Position numbers and translations under genes: made by a program
NCBI GenBank assembly: GCA_963721115.1
Contig: CAVRIA010000021.1
Location: 124,001 to 188,000, forward strand
Source of the DNA: CAVRIA01 sp963721115
GTDB lineage: Bacteria; Desulfobacterota; Binatia; HRBIN30; CADEER01
Reading direction: 5' to 3'
DNA length: 64,000 nucleotides
The notes under the pieces: model-generated
Told to the model about the DNA's origin: nothing
The model's input: the letters and a program-made list of their open reading frames with translations, nothing else
Databases searched by the model: none
In this document: positions 36,601-50,186 of the stretch, piece after piece
How positions within the stretch are numbered: position 1 is the stretch's first letter
Layout of the letters: each line of letters opens with the position of its first letter

Positions 36601-39354
36601 TCTCCGACCCCGCCCAGTACTGCGGCCGGATCCCGGGCAGCCAGGCGGCGGGCCACAGCGGCACGGTGGAGGCGACCGTCTGCAGCTCGCCGTTGGGGTC
36701 GCGGAGCTCCAGCTCCGCCAGCAGCTCGCGCGGCTTCTCGTCGGCCGGCAGGTCGGTGATCGCGGCGCGTGCGGTTCCGGCCGCGTCGAGCGTCAGCGCG
36801 GTGCGCTGATGAACCCCCGGCGTCGCCGGTGAGGACTCCTCCTCTTCGCGGCGGCGCTGCATGCCTTCGTGAACTTCGCCGTTGCCGAAGCGAAAGCCCT
36901 CGAAGCCGTCGGGCGCGGCGAACGGCCGCGGCCGGATCTGCGAGCGCAGGACGACGGGCAGGTTGGCGGCGGGTCCGCCGGCGAGATAGTGCACGGCGAC
37001 GCCGGCTTCCACCTCGCGCGCGTCGATCTGCGGCTCGGCCGGCAGCTGCACCTCGGCCGCGAGCAGGGGGACGCGAAACTCCTCGACGCGGAATGATCCC
37101 GACGACCAGTGCCGGTTCTTGCCGCCGCGGCTGAGCACGACCTCGTACCGGCCGAGCTTGGCGGCGCGCGGAATCTCCCAGGTGCTCTCCGCCAGCCCGT
37201 TGTCGTCCCACTGCAGGGGCAGGTCGTAGGTCTCGTCGCTGCCCGCGTGCCGGATGCTCAGCGTGTCCGGGCGTTCGTCCGCGCCGACCAGCGAGAAGCC
37301 CTCCAGCGTCTCGGCGCGCAGGACGTGCTTCATGTGCACGGTGTCGCCGGCGCGGAAGAGCGGCCGGTCGAAGATCGTGTGCGCGGCGACGGACGGCGTG
37401 CCGGCGGCGCCCGGCACGCGGAAGCGCCACGACTCGATGCCCTCGTTCCAGGACGAGTGCACGAAGCTGACGTCGGAATCGGTCTGCGCGACCACGAACA
37501 GCCCGGAGTCGAGCGAGCGCAGGGCGCGGTTGGCGTAGTAGTCGGCGTAGTCGGGCGCCTCGAACGATTCGAAGGCCTTCTCGTCGTAGCAGTTCGGGAG
37601 GTGCCTCGGCGTCCGGCAGCTGGCCGATGTGAGCGATGCCCTGGCGATCGGTCTCGGCGGTCGCCAGGACCCTTCCGTGGCAGTCCTGCACCGCGACGCG
37701 GGCGTTGGCGACGGGGCGCGCCTCGTCGAGGCTGGTGACCCACACCAGCGAGTTCGCCTCTCCCCACTTGAAGTGGACGGAGAGGTTGGTCACCAGCGCC
37801 GCCGCCGGCACGTACAGCGGCTGTTCCTTGCCGAGCAGCGCCTCGCCGAGGCGCGGGCTGGCGAGCTCGACGATGTAGAGGCCGGGGGAGGGGAAGGGAA
37901 TGCCGACCACTTCGAACGCTTCGGCGCCGCCCGGCTTGGGCAAGGTGAAGCGATTCACGGTCCCTGCCGTCAGGTCGGTGCCGGCGAAGATCGACTTGTC
38001 GCGCTTGGCGACCGCGAGCCGCTGCAGCCAGGGCAGGATGCGCTCCAGCTCGGCCGGCGAAATGCGCACCGCGGTTCCCGTGATGCGCCGCAGCAGCTGG
38101 CGCAGGTCGGCGCCGTAGCCGACCTGACGCTCTTCGGTGACCCGGCTCTTCTGCCCCCGGATCTCGGGCTCGAGATTGCGCAGGGTGACCGGCAGCACGG
38201 GATCGGCTTCCCACTCGACGATGCCGAAGCGGGCGGCGAACTTGGCCAGCGGCGGAAAGGAATCGGTCGCGAGGGTCTGCGGAAAATCGTCGCGATTGAT
38301 CGGAATGCGCCCCGCGTCGTCGTGCAGGCCGGCGGGGAGGCGCAGCTCGAAGCGCGCCTTCTCCGCGAACGGGCCGCGGAACTCGACCTCGTAGACGAAG
38401 GGCTCGGGCGAGTCGGGAGAGTCGGGCCGGCGCTCCACGCCGTCCGCGCCGACCAGGGTGACGAGCTTCGCCTCATCCCAGGCGACCGGGGCCGAGAAGG
38501 CCAGGCGGATCGGGGTGAGCGGAATGCAGTCGGAGCGCGCGTTGAGCCGCTCGCAGGACACCTCGGCGGTGAAGGCGGGGCGGGTCTTGAACTCGAGCGT
38601 CTGGTCGCGCTCGGTGGCGACGCCGCTGGCGGTGCGGATACCGCGTCCCCAGATCAGGGTTACCTTGGCGGCGCTCGGGAAGCTCTGGCGTGCCTGCAGC
38701 ACCAGGACCGGTCCGCTAGGGCGCGCCCACTTCGGCAGCGCCTCCAGGATCATGTCGGTCCTGTTTTTCTCCAGCGAGGCGCACGCCGATGCGCTCCGCC
38801 ACCCCCTCGACCGAGAAGGCGGCGTGATCGAGCACCGACTGCTCGTCCGGCGTGCCGTCGAGGGCGACGACGAAGGCCTGCTCCTCCTCGATCGAGTTGC
38901 TGCCCCGCGCCGGGGTGGAGGAGAGGATCGCCGGCCCGCCGGTGGAGAACGAGAAGGTCGTCTGCCCGCCGACCTCGTTCCCCGCCAGGCTGCGCAGACC
39001 CTCGCGCAGGCGGAAGGTGCAGCGCACGCCGGCGGGGAGATCGCGCTCGAAATCGTAGACCCAGTCGCTGCTGTCCAGCCACCGTCCGGCGCCGGCCTCG
39101 CGGCAGTCGACGCGGAACGGCGGCTCGGCGCCGCGCGGATCGCCGAGCGCCACCATGGGCTCGGAGAAGCGCGCCCTCGCCTGTCGGATGCCCTTCACCG
39201 TTCCCTGCGGTGTGAAGCGGGCGACGGTTGCCGGCGTTGCGGCCGGCGCGGCGGCGGGGAGCGCCACGAGCAGCAGCAAGGCCGCCGCGAGGCTCAAAAG
39301 ACGAGTTGTTGGTCGTTGGTTGTCGGGTTGTTGGTTGTTTGGCCGGACGGGCAT
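33616..39354 (-). CDS. Alpha-2-macroglobulin-like protein (three frameshifts)
   Basis: About 1900 residues after repair. A secreted or lipid-tethered protease trap of the bacterial macroglobulin family, partner of PBP1C. It has a hydrophobic signal (LLSLAAALLLLVALPAAAPAA), MG domains in the first 1000 residues (TYDLPLQWDDNGLAESTWEI; RPLFRAGDTVHMKHV; RPVYQVRDKAAVHISVRTPD) and the thioester motif PYSCLEQ (around 34970), through which known members bind attacking proteases covalently. Frame changes lie near 38775, 37600 and 36538; at 36538 one extra G in CCCGGTTCGG explains the break. The ATG at 39354 is within a GTTGTTGG repeat; a TTG at 39297 just before the signal core is the likelier start. 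Overlaps pbpC by 4 bases. Confidence 0.85.
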
Positions 39355-39388
39355 AACCAACAACCAACAACCCAACAACCGACAACCT
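39305..39388. repeat. GTTGTTGG hairpin repeat, copy 2
   Basis: Left arm GTTGTTGGTCGTTGGTTGTC then GGGTTGTTGGTTG, loop of about 18 bases (TTGGCCGGACGGGCAT), right arm AACCAACAACCAACAACCCA then ACAACCGACAACC. It lies between the first surface-protein gene and the macroglobulin gene, and on the minus strand reads through into the latter's N-terminus without a stop. Confidence 0.8.
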
Positions 39389-39391
39389 TCT

Positions 39392-40090
39392 TCAGGTGCG
39401 CCGGCGCCGCAGCAGGGCGAAGGCGAAGCCGGTGACCAGGATCTGCAGCAACGGCGACAGGCCGGACGCCGGTGCGACCTGACACCCGAACCAGCCGCTG
39501 CCTCCACCGCTGCCGCCACTGGCTTTGGCCGCGGCTGCGGCTGGGGAGCCGCGGCCGGCTTGCCCGCGGCGGACGGCTCCTTGCCGTAGCAGAGCTGGCC
39601 GTTGACGCCCTTGGTGTCGAGCGCCTTGCCGTCGGGGGTGCTGGCGCCGATCCGGGTGACCTTGATGTCGCAGCAGCCGGGTTCCTTCATCTCCGCGCGG
39701 AAGGTGCAGCAGTAGAGCTCGCTGTCGGCGATCGGCTTGACGTCGCTCAGCGACAGGACGAAGGCGCGCAAGGGCGCCGAACCTGTCGCCTTTCGGCATG
39801 GCGCTCTGCAGCTGCTTGCCGTGCTGCTCGTTGACGACGCAGCTCGCCTTGTTCGGCAGGCTCGCGCAGGACGTGTCCCACTCCAGGTCGTTCTGCGTCC
39901 CGGCCACCGTCGAGCCCTCGGTCTCGAGCGCGATGCAGATCTGCGCCTGGTCTCCGGGTGCCGAGACGGTCGACGAGTTGGCCCGCAACGTGACGGCGCC
40001 GGCGGGCGGCGCGAGGGCGCAGGCGACTAGTGCGGGCAAGAAAGCCCGCGCCAGCGCGCGGGTGACGACAGCAATGCGCTTCCCGACCAT
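39392..40090 (-). CDS. Surface protein with cohesin-like domain and Cys-TM-Arg tail, paralogue 1 (two frameshifts)
   Basis: About 230 residues after repair. A signal peptide (ACALAPPAGA) is followed by a roughly 130-residue domain with VTLRANSSTVSAPGDQAQIC, EGSTVAGTQNDLEWDTSCAS, LRAFVLSLSDVKPIADSELY and CCTF; its beta pattern resembles cohesin-like modules. Then a Pro/Ala linker and the tail GSGWFGCQ-(hydrophobic 20)-LRRRRT, like MYXO-CTERM sorting tails. Breaks: about 39779 (extra G in TTCGGCGCCC) and about 39530 in the linker. It is 47 bases after (downstream of) paralogue 2, with which it shares sequence throughout the domain. Probably anchored on the outer surface; function unknown. Confidence 0.68.
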   Translation of the reverse strand: MVGKRIAVVTRALARAFLPALVACALAPPAGAVTLRANSSTVSAPGDQAQICIALETEGSTVAGTQNDLEWDTSCASLPNKASCVVNEQHGKQLQSAMPKGDRFGALARLRPVAERRQADRRQRALLLHLPRGDEGTRLLRHQGHPDRRQHPRRQGARHQGRQRPALLRQGAVRRGQAGRGSPAAAAAKASGGSGGGSGWFGCQVAPASGLSPLLQILVTGFAFALLRRRRT

Positions 40091-40137
40091 TCATACCTCC
40101 GATCAGCGGTCGGCGGCCGTCCGCCGCCGGTGCGAGA

Positions 40138-41515
40138 CTAGCGGTGCCGGCGCCGGAGCACCACGAGAAAGACGCCGAAGCCGAGCCAGGCGAGCGCGGC
40201 CGACCCTCCTGCGGCGCCGCCTTCGATCTGGCATCCCCAGCCGCTGCTGCTCTGCGGCGTCGGAACGGCGGTCGGCGGCGCGGTCGGCTGCTTCGTCGGA
40301 GCTGGCTTCGCCGTCGGCGTATCCGCCGCGGGCGGCGTCGGAACTGCCGTCGGCGCGGTGGTCGGCGCCACCGTCTCCCCTGCGGTCTGACCCTCCCCCT
40401 CCGCTGCGGCCTGACCTTCCTCCGCGCGCAGGCGGCCGCCCGGCGGCAGTCCCGCTTCACCCGGCGCCGCGCCGGGCTGTTGCAACTGCGGCTGCTGCGG
40501 CGCCGGCGGCACGGGGGCCGCCTCTTGCTGCGCGACTTGATTGTCGGGCACGGCCTGTCCAAGCGGTCCGCCGGCGGCCCCCGCCGCTGCAGCGCCCTCT
40601 TCGCCGCTTCCCGCGGCGGCCTGCGCTTGGGGCGCGGTGCTGCCCTGGCCCCCGGTGGTGGAGCCGGCGCCGGTCGTCGACGCGCCGGCGGACTCTGCGC
40701 CGGTGTTTCCCGTGCCGGTGTTTCCCGTGCTGGTGTTTCCCGTGCCGGTGTTTCCCGTGTCCGTGTTGCCCGTGCCTGTGTTGCCCGTGTCCGTGTTGCC
40801 TGTGCCGGTGTTGCCCTTGGCTGTGTTGCCTGTGCCGGTGTTGCCCGTGGCTGCGTTGCCCGTGCCTGCGTTGCCCGTGCCGCTGTTCGAGGTCGCGCTG
40901 TCGAAGCCGCCGGTGTTGACCCCTCCGATGGCGCCGCCTGAGCCGCCGCCGAAGCTCCCCGCGCTCGAGCGCGCCGCTGGCGCCGCCGTTTCCGCGCAGG
41001 CAGAGAATCGGGCTCCCCGCTCCGGTCGTGGTCGTGGTGCGCAGCGCCTTGCCGTCCGGCGTGCTCGCGCCGAGCCGCGACAGGCTGATGTTGCAGCAGG
41101 TGCCCGGCCGGGTCAGCTCCGAGCGGAAGGTGCAGCAGTAGAGCTGGGTATCGCCGATCGGGCTGACGTCGCTCAGCGAGAGGACGAAGGCGCGCAGCGG
41201 CGGGTGTCCGTCGCCGCTCGGCATGTTGCTCTGCAGCTGTTTGCCGAGCCCAGGGGACACGGTGCAGTTGCCCTTGCTGGACAGCGTGGCGCAGGTCTCG
41301 TCCCAGATCAGGTCGTTCTGTGTGCCCGCCACCAGCTGGCCTTCGGTGCTCAGGTTGACGCAGATCTGGGCCAGCTCGCCCGACTGCGAGACGGTGGCAC
41401 TGGTCAGATCGAGGCTGACGGCGAAAGCGGGGGAGGCGGCGAGGACGACCGCGAGCGCGGCGAGGAAGAGCAGGGACGTCCCGCTCTTGCTCGTTCGGAT
41501 GGAGTGGTGTGCCAT
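40138..41515 (-). CDS. Surface protein with cohesin-like domain, GNTGT repeats and Cys-TM-Arg tail, paralogue 2 (one frameshift)
   Basis: About 458 residues after repair. Signal peptide (LAASPAFAVS), then the same domain as paralogue 1: LDLTSATVSQSGELAQICVN, VAGTQNDLIWDETCATLSSK, LRAFVLSLSDVSPIGDTQLY, CCTF and RLGASTPDGKALRT. After a frame change near 40965 come about a dozen pentapeptides (GNTGT, GNTDT, GNTST), a long Ala/Pro/Thr/Gln linker and the tail SSGWGCQ-(hydrophobic stretch)-VVLRRRHR. The Cys-TM-Arg tail again suggests surface sorting. Even cysteines in the domain could form disulfides. Role unknown. Confidence 0.7.
40695..40885 (-). repeat. 15-bp tandem repeat encoding GNT-x-T
   Basis: About 12 copies of a 15-base unit of the form GGC AAC ACC GGC ACG on the minus strand, varying at the fourth codon. 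It encodes the pentapeptide array of surface protein 2. The opposite strand has an open but spurious Val-Leu-Pro reading. Confidence 0.85.
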
Positions 41516-41680
41516 CGGCGGAGAATAGCCGCGCTCCAGCGGTCATGGCAAGACGCGCGCGCCCGCGGCGTCTCGCGGCGAGTGGGTCAGGCGCGCCACT
41601 CGGGTCGGTGGAGCGGATCGATGGCGAGGCGGACGAGAAACAGGTAGAGAGCAGGGGTTTCGAGACAGCGGAGCTGGGGA

Positions 41681-43084
41681 ATGTCACGGTGGTCGATTGT
41701 CGGAGTCGCCGTCTCGGCGCTCTTCTTCGCAGCGGGATTCGCCGCGGCGCAGGAGGCGCCGGCGCCGGACTGGAATCAGGTGGGCGCGGAAGCGGCCGGC
41801 CTGCTGTCGACGTACATCCAGATCGACACGCGCGACCCGCCCGGCCGCACGGTCGAGGCCGCCGCCTTTCTGGAGAAGCTCCTGCGCGAGTCGGGCCTGC
41901 AGGTCGAGATCACGGGAGGCGACCCCGAGAAGCCGATCGTCGTCGGACGGCTGGCCGGCACCGATCGCGGTGCCAAGCCCATCGTCCTTCTCAATCACAT
42001 GGATGTCGTCCCGGCCGACGCGGCCGGATGGTCCTTTCCGCCCTTGTCGGGAGAGATCTCGGACGGGATGGTTCACGGCCGTGGCGCCATCGACATGAAG
42101 GGTTTCGGGATCATCGAGCTGATGGCGTTGCGGGCGCTGGCGCGGCGCGGCGAGAGACCGAGCCGTGACGTCGTCTTCCTCGCCGTCCCCGACGAGGAGG
42201 TCGGCGGCGGTATGGGGACGGGTTGGCTGGCGCAGAACCGGCCGGATCTGATGGACGCCTACGGCGTGTGGGACGAGGGCGGCATCGGCCTGTCGGACGC
42301 CTTGCCGGTGCCGGCGATGTTCATCTCGGTGACCGAGAAACAGGTCCTGTGGCTGAAGCTGATCGCCGAGGGCCCGGCGGGGCACGGCTCGCGGCCGATT
42401 CCGAACGCCGCCCCGCTCCGCCTGGAGGAGGCGCTGCAGCGCATCTTCGCGGACCTTCCCCCGCCCCGTCTGACATCGCTCTCGCGCCGGGTCTTCGAGC
42501 GCCTCGGCTCCGCCGTCGGCGGCTTCGAGGGGTTCGCCCTGCGCCGCCTGAAGAATCCCATCGTCTGGCTGTTCGCCGACGGCCTCCTGCAACAGGACCC
42601 GCTGACCAGCGCGCTGGTGCGCGACACGATCGCTCTCACCATGCTGCGCGCCGGCTACAAGCCCAACGTCATCCCCGAGCGCGCCGAAGCGGTTCTCGAC
42701 TGCCGTCTTCTGCCCGACACCGATCGCAAGCAGTTCCTCAACTACTTGCGCAAGACCATCGACGATCCAGGGATTCGCATCGAGATCCTCCAGGACGCGC
42801 CGGCGCAGCCGGTTCCGGCCTCGCCGACGGACAATCCGCTGTTCGCGGCGATGCAGGCGGTCACGCAGGAGGTCTATCCGGGAGCGATGGTCATGCCGTT
42901 CATGACTCTCGCCGGCACCGACTCCCGCTTCTTCCGCCGCCGCGGCGTGCCCGCCTACGGCTTCATCCCCGTGCAGATCTCGAAGGAGCTGCTCGCGACC
43001 TATCACGGCAAGGACGAGCGCATTCCCGTCGACGTTCTCGGGCCGGCGGTGCGGGTGGTGTATGGGGTGCTGAGAAAAATGTGA
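41681..43084 (+). CDS. M20 family metallopeptidase, secreted
   Basis: 467 residues. Signal peptide (FFAAGFAAAQEA). M20 di-zinc peptidase motifs: IVLLNHMDVVPA (His, Asp), GRGAIDMKGFG (bridging Asp), VPDEEVGGGMG (general base Glu and a metal Glu), the dimerisation-domain sequence GPAGHGSRPIPNAAPL, and a late PFMTLAGTDSRFFR and YHGKDERIPVD with the last His ligand. Members cleave dipeptides or N-acyl amino acids, here probably in the periplasm. Stands alone on the plus strand, divergent from surface protein 2. Confidence 0.92.
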   Translation: MSRWSIVGVAVSALFFAAGFAAAQEAPAPDWNQVGAEAAGLLSTYIQIDTRDPPGRTVEAAAFLEKLLRESGLQVEITGGDPEKPIVVGRLAGTDRGAKPIVLLNHMDVVPADAAGWSFPPLSGEISDGMVHGRGAIDMKGFGIIELMALRALARRGERPSRDVVFLAVPDEEVGGGMGTGWLAQNRPDLMDAYGVWDEGGIGLSDALPVPAMFISVTEKQVLWLKLIAEGPAGHGSRPIPNAAPLRLEEALQRIFADLPPPRLTSLSRRVFERLGSAVGGFEGFALRRLKNPIVWLFADGLLQQDPLTSALVRDTIALTMLRAGYKPNVIPERAEAVLDCRLLPDTDRKQFLNYLRKTIDDPGIRIEILQDAPAQPVPASPTDNPLFAAMQAVTQEVYPGAMVMPFMTLAGTDSRFFRRRGVPAYGFIPVQISKELLATYHGKDERIPVDVLGPAVRVVYGVLRKM

Positions 43085-43090
43085 GAGGGA

Positions 43091-43127
43091 CAGGTTGTTG
43101 GGCTGTTGAGTCTGGTTGGGTTGGACC
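43091..43127. repeat. GTTGTTGG repeat, degenerate single arm
   Basis: GGTTGTTGGGCTGTTGAGTC then TGGTTGGGTTGG follows the peptidase stop. No complementary CAACAA arm is present. Confidence 0.6.
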
Positions 43128-43176
43128 ACCGGGCTTGGGCTCGCGCTGGTGGGCGGCATCCTCTATAGTCCATCTC

Positions 43177-43566
43177 TTGAAGTCCCCGAGCCGCACCGAG
43201 TACGACTGCGTCGCCTGCGGGCGTTGTTGTTACTACAACAAGCCGGACTACGCGCTCCTCTACCCCGAGGACATCGTGGCATTCGGACCCGCCCGGCTTG
43301 CCAGGCACACGACGAAATCGACGCTCTCCGGCGCGTCGCTTCGCGCGGGCGAGGACGGCTCCGAGATCTATATGAGGATGGAGAACGGCCACTGCTGCGC
43401 GCTCGACGTCACTCCGGGCGTCAGCTACACGTGCTCCATCTACGAGGATCGCCCGCTCCTTTGTCGGATGTTCGAGCCGGGAAACGCCGACTGCCTCGAG
43501 GCGAGGGCGCGGCCAACACAGGAGATGCCCCCGGACCCCTGCGTGGCACAGGGCACGCCGGAGTGA
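43177..43566 (+). CDS. YkgJ-type cysteine-cluster protein
   Basis: About 129 residues. Ten cysteines in the pattern of the YkgJ (zinc/iron-chelating) family: YDCVACGRCCYYNK, GHCCALDVTPGVSYTCSIYE, RPLLCRMFEPGNADC and a late Cys in PDPCVAQ. The family is thought to bind a metal or Fe-S cluster, possibly for oxidative modification; no reaction is proven. No ATG lies in the frame before the first Cys; TTG at 43177 is the best start I can see, so the N-terminus is uncertain. Confidence 0.75.
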   Translation: MKSPSRTEYDCVACGRCCYYNKPDYALLYPEDIVAFGPARLARHTTKSTLSGASLRAGEDGSEIYMRMENGHCCALDVTPGVSYTCSIYEDRPLLCRMFEPGNADCLEARARPTQEMPPDPCVAQGTPE

Positions 43567-43604
43567 GCTGAAATCACTCGCTGTCAGCGAAACGACCCCC
43601 CGAT

Positions 43605-48001
<4,397 letters not shown>

Positions 48002-48048
48002 TCCTCACTTGCTCTTGAATCGTTGCGCGCATCGCGACATGCTAGTGC

Positions 48049-48588
48049 ATGGCCGAATCGATCGAGGCAGCATCGACCGAGGAATCACCTACTCATCAGC
48101 AAGCCAAGCGTCCTTCCGATTCGAATCTGCGCGCCCTGCTCGGGTCGGCTTGGAGCCGTTATCAGACGGCGCTGAAAGGTCTGGCCGACCTGGGATTGGA
48201 TCCCGAGTTCTACCGCTACAGCCCCAGCGGGGGCTGGGCGCTGCGGTTTCAGCTCAATCACGTCACCGGTTGCGCCCTGTACCTGGCCCAGTCGCTCGTC
48301 GGGCTGGTCGCCGTCGGGGCGCGAGCGGAATCGTATTTGCATCACAGCCCGAAGTACGACGATCACATCGTTCAGCTGGTGAAGGCCACGCCGCGCCGCG
48401 GCACGGTGCGCTGGGTCAAGATGCCGCTGCGCAGCCAGGAGGACGTGCGCCGCTTCCTGACCCTGGTCGATGCCAAGATCCAGGCGCGACAAGCTCCCAA
48501 GGTGGCGAAGGAGAGCAAGAGCGCGGCGAAAGACGGGAAGGCCGGGAAGGCCGCGGCAGGCGGTGAAGAAAAGCGCTGTCAGTCATAA
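48049..48588 (+). CDS. Conserved hypothetical protein with Lys-rich tail
   Basis: 179 residues; family not recognised. A disordered start (MAESIEAASTEESPTHQQ), then a folded middle with WSRYQTALKGLADLGLDPEF, RYSPSGGWALRFQLNHVTGC, KYDDHIVQLVKATPRRGTVR and MPLRSQEDVRRFLTLVDAKI. The last 40 residues are rich in Lys, Ala and Gly, suggesting nucleic-acid contact or a flexible tail. The GGWALRF and 'ends with an edge of basic repeats' pattern vaguely recalls DUF3788, but I would not assign it. It is divergent from dnaE2 (48 bases apart) and overlaps the end of imuB by 10 bases. Confidence 0.65.
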   Translation: MAESIEAASTEESPTHQQAKRPSDSNLRALLGSAWSRYQTALKGLADLGLDPEFYRYSPSGGWALRFQLNHVTGCALYLAQSLVGLVAVGARAESYLHHSPKYDDHIVQLVKATPRRGTVRWVKMPLRSQEDVRRFLTLVDAKIQARQAPKVAKESKSAAKDGKAGKAAAGGEEKRCQS

Positions 48589-50181
48589 ACCCCGTCCACG
48601 AACCAGCGCTGCGTCCGCCGGTCGAAAAAAAGCCGATACAGGACGCCGTCACTCAACTGCACGTCGTAATAGTCGCGGCTGAATCCGCCCTCGAGCCACC
48701 ATTCGCCCTGCGCCCGCCAGGGCCCGGCCATGCTCACGATCCGCCCGTTGCAGCGATAGGGGGAAGGGGCGTGACCGGTGACCGGTGTGCCGGTGTGCCG
48801 GTGTGCAGTGCGCCGGTGCTTCCTGATGGGCGAGGCGGAGGAAATCGGGCCGGCCGCGGTTGCAGAAGACCTCCAGCTCTTGCGGCGGCCGGATCGCGCG
48901 CAGGGCGAGCGGGATGTGGTCGCGGGGGGAGGAGGCGTGACCGGTGACCGGTGAGCTGGTGAGCGGGTGAGCCGGTGAGCCGGTGTTTCTGGCGCCATCG
49001 ACGGCATTGCCTTGGAAGGGCGCTGTTCCGTAAGCGTCGGGGCGGTGCGAGTCGGCTACCAGCGGGGCGCCCAGGCGATCGGCTCCGCACAGGGCGGTGA
49101 GGCGGGCCAGGGTGAGGGCCAGGCGGGCAGGGGAGGGCCCGCGCGGGCGAAAGAGGTCGAGCTGGGCCGGGCGCAGCCGCTCCGGGACGGCGGCGAGACG
49201 AATCGATTCGACCGCGGCTGGCGGGGGGTGGGCCTCGAGGTGCAACCGCAGCAGGGTGAGCAGCGCCTTGCGGTCGTTGCTGGGGACCGCGACCGGCACC
49301 GTGCGCTCGTCGCGTCTCCGGTCGACCAGCCCGAGCGACAGGCGCAGATCGCCGCACAACAGGCCGCGCAGGGCGATGCGCGTCGTCAGGCGATCGAGCA
49401 GGGCGCGCGCCACGAAGACGAACGGCTGCAGGCTTTCGACACCGTAGTCGAGCTCGACCGTCTCCTCGAAGCGCATCGGCAGCGGCCTCGGCACCAGCGG
49501 ATCTTCCTCTTCGCCGCGCGCTCGCCGCGCCAGCCGTGCTCCCTGCGGACCGAGCCGTGTCGCCACGGCGCTCGCCGGCAGCGCCGCGAGATCCCCCAGG
49601 CAGCGGATTCCCCAGCGGGCGAGGGTCTCCCGCAGCTCCGGTCCGGGCTCGAGGGTGTCGATCGGGAGGGGGGCGAGGAAGTGCCACTCCTGATGCGGCG
49701 AAATCACCGCCGTTCCGCCGCCGTCGCGCGCCGCGAGCCGGGCGGCGATCTTGCTCGACGCGATCCCCGCCGCGGCGTCGAGCCCGGCGAGAGCAGCGCG
49801 GGCGACCAGGTCTCGGGCCAGCTCCGGCTCGGAGCCGTGCACGGCGCAGAGCCCCTCGCCGTCGAGATAGACCACGCCGGGGCCGGCGTCCTCGATGCGG
49901 GGCGAGAACGAGTAGGCCACGTCGCACAGCGCTTCCTGCGCCGCCCGCTCGGCGTCCGGCGAGGCCGGGCGCAGGAGAAGGGCGGCGCAGATCGCCGTGC
50001 CCTGGGCGGCGCTCAGCCCGGCCGATACCCCGCGCCGCTCCGCCTCCGGCGAGCACGCCGCGATGCGGGCGCGCGGCCCTCGCCCCTCGGTCACCGCCAG
50101 TGGCGTTCCGCGCAGCTCCGGCTCGGCGCGGTACCAGGCGGCCAGGGGAAATCCCGGGACGTGCAGGCAGGCGAGGCGCAT
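48579..50181 (-). CDS. imuB: ImuB, inactive Y-family polymerase subunit, with two repeat insertions (one frameshift)
   Basis: About 530 residues. Bridges DnaE2 to the sliding clamp. The fold is that of a Y-family polymerase (MRLACLHVPGFPLAAWYRAE, IEDAGPGVVYLDGEGL, GIASSKIAARLAA, LARWGIRCLGDLAALP), but the catalytic acidic residues are gone (HVPGF in place of DxD), as is normal for ImuB. Two GGCTCACC repeats are translated near the C-terminus: one between FQGNAVDGA and IPLALRAIRPPQELEV (open frame both sides), one between GRPDFLRLA and CNGRIVSMAGPWR. A one-base shift within the second (about 48800) separates the intact end GEWWLEGGFSRDYYDVQLSD and WFVDGVYD. The start at 50181 is 5 bases from the imuA stop. 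Confidence 0.88.
48769..48820 (-). repeat. GGCTCACC repeat in imuB, second copy
   Basis: GTGACCGGTGACCGGTGTGC then CGGTGTGCCGGTGTGCAGTG. It lies between the segments FLRLA and CNGRIVSMAGPWR. A one-base change inside it shifts the frame. Confidence 0.8.
48936..48987 (-). repeat. GGCTCACC repeat in imuB, first copy
   Basis: GTGACCGGTGACCGGTGAGC then TGGTGAGCGGGTGAGCCGG, translated NTGSPAHPLTSSPVTGHASS with no stop. The flanking host protein is in the same frame on both sides. Confidence 0.85.
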
Positions 50182-50186
50182 CGGAG

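Noticed and set aside
31067..37495. A 2142-codon uninterrupted minus-strand frame
   Set aside because: It joins part of the macroglobulin, an out-of-frame stretch and pbpC by chance through a frameshift. Domain content shows two genes with a GTGA overlap at 33616-33619.
40541..41647. Plus-strand frame with Val-Leu-Pro-Val repeats
   Set aside because: It is the antisense image of the GNTGT-coding repeat. The minus strand has a signal peptide, a conserved domain and a sorting tail.
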